Source: Intestinibacillus sp050255995
Lineage (GTDB): Bacteria; Bacillota; Clostridia; Oscillospirales; Butyricicoccaceae
Assembly: GCA_050255995.1 (NCBI GenBank)
Contig: JBFWIM010000063.1
Coordinates: 1 to 10,807 of the forward strand
Direction of reading: 5' to 3'
Length of the DNA stretch: 10,807 bases
This document shows, one piece after another, positions 6,357 through 10,807 of this stretch. The notes beneath the pieces are model-generated. The model was given only the letters and a program-made list of their open reading frames with translations, searched no databases and was not told the origin of the DNA. How positions within the stretch are numbered: position 1 is the stretch's first letter; each line of letters opens with the position of its first letter. The translations under genes were made by a program, and so were the position numbers.

Positions 6357-6803
6357 TTATGCCCCATCTATGTAGTATGTCATGAGCAGCGCGTCCTCGC
6401 GAGGTTCCGAATAATAGTCCTTTCGTGTGCCGACCGGGCAAAAGCCGGCCTGCCGGTATAGGTGAATGGCGGGAACATTTGAAACACGCACTTCCAGCGT
6501 CAGAAAAGCCAGTTCCCGCTCTTTGGCGTGCGCAAGCAGCGCGCTAAGCAACCGACGGCCTGCGCCCTGACGGCGGCAAGCCGGTGACACCGCCACATTC
6601 GCGATATATCCCTCGTCCAGCACGGCCTGACAGCCGATATAACCCCGTACTGTGCCGTCCGCATCCTCGGCGACCAGAAACAGCGCACATGGATTATGCA
6701 GCTCTTCCCGCAGCGCAGCCTCACTCCACGGCGCGGTAAAACAGCTTTTCTCGAGCGCAGCCAAGGCCGAAATATGTCGCTCTTCCATCGGCACAATGCT
6801 CAT
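6357..6803 (-). CDS. rimI: Ribosomal protein S18 alanine N-acetyltransferase RimI
   Basis: RimI acetylates the N-terminal alanine of ribosomal protein S18 and can act on other N-termini. The 148 residues contain EKSCFTAPWSEAALREEL (18-35, a RimI signature), the acetyl-CoA loop RRQGAG (77-82) after VAVSP, LTLEVR (101-106) with the likely base E104, and NVPAIHLYRQAGF (109-121) with Y116, matching E. coli E103 and Y115. The frame is open 18 codons further upstream, but the ATG at 6801-6803 overlaps the preceding phosphatase stop as ATGA and has GGAG 8 bases ahead, so I start there. Location beside tsaD is typical, since rimI often lies among t6A genes in bacteria. Confidence 0.93.
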   Translation of the reverse strand: MSIVPMEERHISALAALEKSCFTAPWSEAALREELHNPCALFLVAEDADGTVRGYIGCQAVLDEGYIANVAVSPACRRQGAGRRLLSALLAHAKERELAFLTLEVRVSNVPAIHLYRQAGFCPVGTRKDYYSEPREDALLMTYYIDGA

Positions 6804-7237
6804 GCCCGCTTCTCCAAACCATCTATCAGACGGGCGACCGCTTCGTCGATCTGCCACGCCGCGTGGCGGTAGACGGTGAGATCACCGCCGAACGGATCAC
6901 TAATATCTGTGGACGCAAGGGTAAAGATCTTGTCCGCATACTGCGGGTACTGTTCAACCAGCCGGTCATAATGCGCACCGGTCATGCACACCAGATATTT
7001 CACTTTATCCAGCATCGCGGCCGTGAGCTGGCGCGAGCGGTGCGCGGAAATATCCGCCCCCAGCTCACCTGCGGCGATGACGGCGTTTTTTGATGCAGGC
7101 AGACCATCCGTAGTAAACAAACCGGCGGACGATGCCTGCACCCCCAGTCTTTTCTCCCCGCCCCTTGCACGGAAGAATCCGGCGCACATCGGGCTGCGGC
7201 AGGTATTTCCCGTACATACAAAGATGATTTGCTCCAT
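6800..7237 (-). CDS. Low-molecular-weight protein phosphatase, YwlE-type (probable protein arginine phosphatase)
   Basis: This is a low-molecular-weight tyrosine-phosphatase fold enzyme of 145 residues. The P-loop CTGNTCRS (8-15) supplies nucleophile C8 and R14; the general acid is D114 in SDPFGG. Classical tyrosine phosphatases of this fold read CLGNICRS. A Thr in place of that Ile (here T12) is the feature known in Bacillus YwlE to give preference for phospho-arginine, so removal of McsB-type arginine phosphorylation is a reasonable inference. The frame is open to an ATG at 7294 inside polA, but MEQIIFVCTGN at 7237 matches the family start, with GGGTG 6 bases upstream. It lies 38 bases after polA and overlaps rimI by 4 bases. 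The alternative is an ordinary tyrosine phosphatase. Confidence 0.9.
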   Translation of the reverse strand: MEQIIFVCTGNTCRSPMCAGFFRARGGEKRLGVQASSAGLFTTDGLPASKNAVIAAGELGADISAHRSRQLTAAMLDKVKYLVCMTGAHYDRLVEQYPQYADKIFTLASTDISDPFGGDLTVYRHAAWQIDEAVARLIDGLEKRA

Positions 7238-7275
7238 TTTCTTCACCCTTCTGTCCAGTTCCTTATGTCTGGCGG

Positions 7276-9912
7276 TCAATGCGCGGTATACCAATCGTGG
7301 CCTGCTTTGGCTTCGGCAATCAGCGGCGCATCCATTGCCAGCGCCCCTTCCATTTCCTCACGAAGCAGCGTGGTAACGGCCTCCTGCTCCTCAACCGGCG
7401 CTTCGATAATCAGTTCATCGTGCACCTGCAAAATCAGACGCGCGCGCCGCTTTTCCACCCGCAAGCGATTCCAGATGCGCACCATGGCGATCTTGATGAT
7501 GTCTGCCGCGGTGCCCTGAATCGGCATGTTCATTGCCACACGCTCTCCAAACGAACGGATATTGAAGTTCTTGCTCTGCAGCTCCGGCAGGTAACGCCTG
7601 CGGCCGAACAACGTTTCCGCGTAGCCCTTCTCACGGGCCCTTTCTTTGGCCTCGTGCATATATTTTTTAACACCGTTGTATGTTTCCAGATATTTTGCGA
7701 TATATTCTCCCGCTTCCTTACGGCTGACGCCGATATCCTGCGCGAGTGAAAAATCCGAAATGCCATATACAATTCCGAAATTGACCGCCTTGCACGACGA
7801 GCGCATCTGCTGCGTCACGTCCTCAAGCGGCACATGAAATACCTGCGACGCGGTAGCCGCATGGATATCCTGCCCCGCGCGGAAAGCCTCAATCATTGCC
7901 GGATCATGCGCGATATGCGCAAGCACACGCAGCTCAATCTGAGAGTAATCCGCGTCGATGAGCACCGCGTTTTCGTCCTGCGCCACAAACATGCGGCGCA
8001 GCTCCCGGCCGAGCTCGGTGCGTACCGGGATGTTCTGCAGATTCGGATCAACCGAGGAAAGCCGTCCTGTCGCTGTCACCGTCTGCTGGAAATGAGAATG
8101 GATGCGCCCATCACGCGGGTGAATCACTTTCAGCAGGCCGTCCACATACGTGCTTTTCAGCTTTGTCATCTGACGGTACTCCAGAATATTCCCAATAATC
8201 GGATGATAGCCGCGCAGCGTTTCAAGCACATCGGCGTTGGTGGAGTAGCCGGTTTTGGTCTTTTTCAGCGGGGGCAGCCCAAGTTTCTCGAACAAAATGC
8301 CGCCGAGTGCCTTGGTCGAGTTAATGTTAAACTCCTCTCCGGCGTCCTCATAGATCTGCGTCGTCAGCTCGGCAACACGCTCGTCCAACGCGCTCCCGAA
8401 CTCCCGCAGCAACCGGGGATCGACCTTGCAGCCAATACGCTGCATGTCGGCCAAGATTGTCATAAGCGGCAGCTCAATATCGTAATACAGGCTTTGCATC
8501 CCCTGCTGCTCAATCTTTGGCGCAATGTCATGATACAGTGCGTCTACCGCCGCAACATGGCGCTGCAAAGCCTCAGTGGCTTCGTCGCGCGTACCGAGCG
8601 GGGAAAATGCCGCTTCATCCGCAAAGACGGCTGGCGGCAGCTGAATATTGAGATAGGACAGCGCCACCCGCTCCAGATCGTAGTTGCCTTCTGTCGGATT
8701 CAGCAGATATGCGCCGAGACAGGTATCAAATCGAACGCCCTGCGGCTCGATCCCCTCGTCCATCAGTGTAACGAGCAGCTCTTTCGCATCGTGCAGCACG
8801 AGCGGTATCACGCCGGAAAACAGACGGCGCAGTATTTCACGCCAGGTTTCCGCAGCAAAATCGGGAGCCGCCAGAATAGCAGCCTTGCCACTATGGAGCA
8901 GGCAAACCGACGCGCGCGATACCGGAATCACAGCTGGCACCGGTTCGCTGCCCTGCAGGCTTTCAAACAGCCGAAACACGGCGTCGACATCGGTAATTCC
9001 GCAGACCTCACACTCTCGATGTTCATTCTGTGATTTGGCGTAGTCCTCCAACCTCATTTTTTTGAGAAAACTCTTAAACTCCAACCGGGTCAGCAAAACC
9101 GTAAGCGCATCCGTGTCAACGAATGCTTCCGGCAGTGCGGATACATCAATCGGCAGGGGAGCATCCCGGTCAATCGTCGCCAAAGTGTAGCTGATACGCG
9201 CAGAGTCTTGCCCCGCCTCAAGTTTGGCGCGAACTCCCTTCTTAATAGAAGGATCATCCAAATGCGCATAAACGCCTTCCAGCGTCTCAAAAGCATGCAG
9301 CAGAGCCATTGCGGTTTTCTCGCCCACTCCGGGCACCCCGGGAATGTTGTCTGACGCATCGCCCATCAGACTTTTCAGGTCGATAAGGCGTATGGGCGCA
9401 AACCCGTATTCCTCTTCAAACAGGGCGGTGTCATATGTCTTGTAAGTGGTCTGCCCCATCTTGGTGGATACCAACCGCACGGTGGTACCTCCACCAATGA
9501 GCTGCAAGCTGTCCCGGTCGCCGGTAACGACGACGCACGTATCGCCCTGCTCGTCCGCCTTGCGGCTGATCGTGCCGATGAGGTCATCCGCCTCGTATCC
9601 AGGAAGCTCACAGCGGGTCACTCCCATTGCGTCAAGCACTTCCTTTAACACAGGAAGCTGTACCGCCAACTCATCGGGCATCCCTTTGCGCTGCGCTTTA
9701 TATCCTTCAAATTGTTCGTGGCGAAAGGTTTTTTCCTTTACATCGAAACACACGACGGTTCGCTCCGGCTTCTCATCCTCCTGCAGTTTGAAATACGTCG
9801 CGAGGAAACCGTAAATGGCGTTGGTAAACAGGCCTTCATGGTTTGTCAGCAGGCGCACTCCGTAAAAAGCGCGGTTTAGAATGCTGTTGCCGTCGATCAC
9901 CATAATTTTCAT
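7276..9912 (-). CDS. polA: DNA polymerase I, proofreading site degenerate
   Basis: PolA removes RNA primers and fills gaps in Okazaki-fragment processing and excision repair. The 878 residues have three parts. The 5' nuclease (1 to about 290) keeps DGNSILNRAF (7-16), YEADDLIG (106-113), TGDRDSLQL (130-138) and GDASDNIPGVPGVGEKTA (184-201). The middle exonuclease fold (about 300-460) lacks the D-x-E of motif I, so no 3'-5' proofreading is expected, as in Bacillus and Thermus. The polymerase (about 470-878) has TATGRLSS (613-620), DADYSQIE (653-660, metal D655), KAVNFGIVYG (708-717, with F712 and Y716) and QVHDE (829-833, D832). Start at 9912 has GAGGAG 7 bases upstream. It opens the minus-strand group, with its own promoter upstream. 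Confidence 0.97.
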   Translation of the reverse strand: MKIMVIDGNSILNRAFYGVRLLTNHEGLFTNAIYGFLATYFKLQEDEKPERTVVCFDVKEKTFRHEQFEGYKAQRKGMPDELAVQLPVLKEVLDAMGVTRCELPGYEADDLIGTISRKADEQGDTCVVVTGDRDSLQLIGGGTTVRLVSTKMGQTTYKTYDTALFEEEYGFAPIRLIDLKSLMGDASDNIPGVPGVGEKTAMALLHAFETLEGVYAHLDDPSIKKGVRAKLEAGQDSARISYTLATIDRDAPLPIDVSALPEAFVDTDALTVLLTRLEFKSFLKKMRLEDYAKSQNEHRECEVCGITDVDAVFRLFESLQGSEPVPAVIPVSRASVCLLHSGKAAILAAPDFAAETWREILRRLFSGVIPLVLHDAKELLVTLMDEGIEPQGVRFDTCLGAYLLNPTEGNYDLERVALSYLNIQLPPAVFADEAAFSPLGTRDEATEALQRHVAAVDALYHDIAPKIEQQGMQSLYYDIELPLMTILADMQRIGCKVDPRLLREFGSALDERVAELTTQIYEDAGEEFNINSTKALGGILFEKLGLPPLKKTKTGYSTNADVLETLRGYHPIIGNILEYRQMTKLKSTYVDGLLKVIHPRDGRIHSHFQQTVTATGRLSSVDPNLQNIPVRTELGRELRRMFVAQDENAVLIDADYSQIELRVLAHIAHDPAMIEAFRAGQDIHAATASQVFHVPLEDVTQQMRSSCKAVNFGIVYGISDFSLAQDIGVSRKEAGEYIAKYLETYNGVKKYMHEAKERAREKGYAETLFGRRRYLPELQSKNFNIRSFGERVAMNMPIQGTAADIIKIAMVRIWNRLRVEKRRARLILQVHDELIIEAPVEEQEAVTTLLREEMEGALAMDAPLIAEAKAGHDWYTAH

Positions 9913-9954
9913 CGGTTAACTCCTCATAGCTTTAAAAATTTTATTTCAATATGT

Positions 9955-9983
9955 AGTATACACTAATCGCACGTAAATTTCCA
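9955..9983 (-). promoter_or_regulatory. Probable polA promoter
   Basis: On the minus strand TGGAAA (9978-9983, four of six -35 consensus bases), a 17-base spacer and TATACT (9955-9960, five of six) precede polA. Transcription would start near 9948, giving a leader of about 36 bases before the ATG at 9912. It is the best promoter-like pair I see upstream of polA. Confidence 0.45.
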
Positions 9984-10011
9984 TAACAATGTGGGATTCC
10001 GCACAAAGCTG

Positions 10012-10040
10012 CAAAAAGAAATGCGGGTTTTCACTCCGCA
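10012..10040 (-). terminator. Minus-strand terminator-like hairpin upstream of polA
   Basis: On the minus strand TGCGG (10036-10040), a 9-base loop and CCGCA (10022-10026) are followed by TTTCTTTTT (10013-10021). A G-U pair can extend the stem to six. It would end leftward transcription before the polA promoter, yet there is no recognised minus-strand gene directly to its right. It either insulates polA or ends a short untranslated RNA from the gap. Confidence 0.4.
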
Positions 10041-10112
10041 AACACTTTTGAACTGATTTTAGTTTATGAATGCAGACAATCCGTAGTCGCTGAAACAAAG
10101 TCGCCGTTTAAT

Positions 10113-10197
10113 CGTGATATATGTATGAAGCATTTATTCTCTGCGTCGATCTCCGCATGTAAGTCTAAAGCTGAATGATATGGTAGAATATATCACG
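10113..10197. repeat. Spaced inverted repeat in the polA-merR intergenic region
   Basis: CGTGATATAT (10113-10122) and ATATATCACG (10188-10197) are perfect 10-base inverted copies 65 bases apart. Between them TGCG and CGCA (10142-10157) can form a small inner stem. The rest of the 369-base gap (9913-10281) holds the polA promoter, the hairpin at 10012-10040, a 14-base-spaced pair of AGTCGC (10085-10090 and 10099-10104) and the merR promoter; I see no coding region in it. Confidence 0.45.
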
Positions 10198-10228
10198 TAT
10201 TCGCTATTTAAAAATTTTTTAAAACTAC

Positions 10229-10259
10229 TTGACTCCAACCTCAGGTCAGACCTTATAGT
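10229..10259 (+). promoter_or_regulatory. MerR-type promoter with 19-base spacer
   Basis: TTGACT (10229-10234) and TATAGT (10254-10259) are separated by 19 bases, longer than the usual 17. This is the hallmark of promoters that MerR-family proteins activate by twisting DNA. The spacer holds an interrupted dyad TCCAACCTCAGGTCAGA (10234-10250; ACCT and AGGT around a central C, plus outer TC and GA). It lies 23 bases upstream of the merR start, implying autoregulation. Confidence 0.75.
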
Positions 10260-10281
10260 TGCATTCGGGAGGTGAAATTGC

Positions 10282-10807
10282 ATGGCATACACCGTGCACG
10301 AAGTCGCAAAACTCTCCGGCGTGACAATCAAAACTTTATATCATTATCAGAAAATCGGATTGCTTATGCCGGAAAGTATTGCGGAAAATGGATATCGGTA
10401 CTATGGAGACAGGGAGCTTGAACAGCTCCAGCAAATCCTATTTTACCGTGAACTTGATTTTCCTCTGGAAAAAATCAAAGCTGCCATGCAGAATGAGCCT
10501 TCCCGCCTGCGGTGCTTATATGAGCAGAAAGCTTTGTTGATGGCGCGCCAACAGAGGATTAGCAGCATTTTGCATACGCTTGAAGAAGCTATTATCCATG
10601 CATCGTACCGGTACAAGATAGTGGCTAATTGCTCTCGGGTAACCGCTCCATCGGGGTTTGTGCCGTCTGAAAAACCGTTTTCCTTTGCCCATTTCATGGC
10701 AGCGGAGTACCAGTTTTCTCCGCCGCTTGTCTCTTGCCCATCATATCGCGCCAACACGGTGAAAAGCATCGCGCGGGTCATGCTGCTGTCCGGTGTGAAT
10801 GCATCGT
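10282..10807 (+). CDS. MerR-family regulator (TipA/Mta-like), 3' part replaced; frame open to the window edge
   Basis: The first roughly 105 codons encode a MerR-family activator: winged helix YTVHEVAKLSGVTIKTLYHY (3-22), then GLLMP, NGYRYYGDRELEQLQQILFYRELDFPLEKIK (36-66), and the start of the dimerisation coiled coil (CLYEQKALLMARQQRISSILHTLEEA, 78-103). It resembles TipA/Mta regulators, which sense drugs through a C-terminal domain. The ATG at 10282 has GGAGGTGA six bases upstream. After about codon 105 (near 10598) similarity stops: the remaining codons are the reverse complement of an SLH domain and merely stay open. So the coiled coil is cut and the effector domain is missing. A short MerR protein might still bind DNA. 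The true 3' end is unknown. Confidence 0.8.
   Translation, partial: MAYTVHEVAKLSGVTIKTLYHYQKIGLLMPESIAENGYRYYGDRELEQLQQILFYRELDFPLEKIKAAMQNEPSRLRCLYEQKALLMARQQRISSILHTLEEAIIHASYRYKIVANCSRVTAPSGFVPSEKPFSFAHFMAAEYQFSPPLVSCPSYRANTVKSIARVMLLSGVNAS
10598..10614. repeat. Palindromes and 9-base repeat at the merR/SLH junction
   Basis: The junction contains the palindrome ATGCAT (10598-10603) followed by the 10-base palindrome GTACCGGTAC (10605-10614). The 9-mer ATGCATCGT (10598-10606) recurs as the last nine bases of the window (10799-10807), exactly 201 bases later and in the same SLH reading frame. Confidence 0.7.
10599..10807 (-). pseudogene. SLH (S-layer homology) domain fragment, 5' end outside window, 3' end lost in merR
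   Basis: The minus strand from the window edge reads DAFTPDSSMTRAML, then VLARYDG, NWYSAAMKWAKENGFSDGT and TREQLATILYRY. These are typical SLH repeat signatures (F-x-P-D-x-x-x-T-R-A, W-Y-x-x-A-x-x-W-A-x-x-N-G, T-R-E-Q-x-A-x-I-L-Y-R-Y). SLH domains hold surface proteins to secondary cell-wall polymers. The repeat ends at YRY (down to 10605) and the frame then runs antisense through merR to a stop at 10443, adding about 50 residues unlike any surface protein (WIIASSSVCKM onward). No start is visible, as the gene begins beyond the window. It could be the true C-terminus of a rearranged gene, or the product of a chimeric assembly. Confidence 0.75.

Noticed and set aside
10134..10331. A 65-codon minus-strand frame across the merR promoter
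   Set aside because: It covers the merR promoter, ribosome site and start in antisense and has no recognisable features.
1..10807. CRISPR arrays, tRNA or rRNA genes, transposases, toxin-antitoxin pairs or phage genes
   Set aside because: None seen. There are no regularly spaced repeats, no cloverleaf-like sequences and no recognisable mobile-element proteins.

Overview
The window looks like a chromosomal segment from a moderately GC-rich Firmicute, probably a gut-type Clostridia (Oscillospirales-like). This is inferred from strong GGAGG ribosome sites, TTG starts, a Rex repressor, a MetA-type homoserine acyltransferase, a short (640-residue) aconitase, a PolA without a working proofreading site, a TipA/Mta-like MerR regulator and an S-layer-homology (SLH) fragment. 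No 16S or other species marker is present, so the placement stays broad. Both ends are cut inside genes.

Layout. Left edge, plus strand: the last 57 codons of metA (3-176), a rho-independent terminator (194-220), and a 57-residue gene of unknown function (258-431). This gene is followed by two hairpins, the second of which is a convergent terminator shared with rex. From 508 to 9912 every gene is on the minus strand. In transcription order they are polA, a low-molecular-weight phosphatase of the YwlE (protein-arginine phosphatase) type, rimI, a second GNAT acetyltransferase, an 82-residue protein, tsaD, then acn (aconitase), icd-like (isocitrate dehydrogenase family) and rex. The four genes from ywlE to the 82-residue protein are packed with a 4-base overlap or gaps of a few bases, so polA-tsaD reads as one operon with a probable terminator just after tsaD. 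acn, icd and rex form a second group. A near-consensus promoter lies between acn and icd, so icd-rex can be transcribed on its own.

Function. The first group joins DNA replication/repair (polA), protein dephosphorylation, ribosomal-protein N-acetylation (rimI) and tRNA t6A synthesis (tsaD). The usual partners tsaB and tsaE are not here. The second group makes 2-oxoglutarate from citrate (acn, icd) and carries rex, a sensor of the NADH/NAD+ ratio, which suggests redox control of the oxidative branch that feeds glutamate synthesis.

Right edge. A 369-base intergenic stretch (9913-10281) holds the polA promoter, a minus-strand terminator-like hairpin, a widely spaced inverted repeat and a MerR-type promoter with a 19-base spacer. 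This drives a plus-strand MerR gene that is recognisable for only about 105 codons. At about 10598-10606 it joins, in tail-to-tail orientation, an SLH domain encoded on the minus strand that runs out of the window. Both genes lose their 3' ends at this one junction, making it the most unusual structure in the window: a real rearrangement, an invertible or recombined surface-protein locus, or an assembly chimera.
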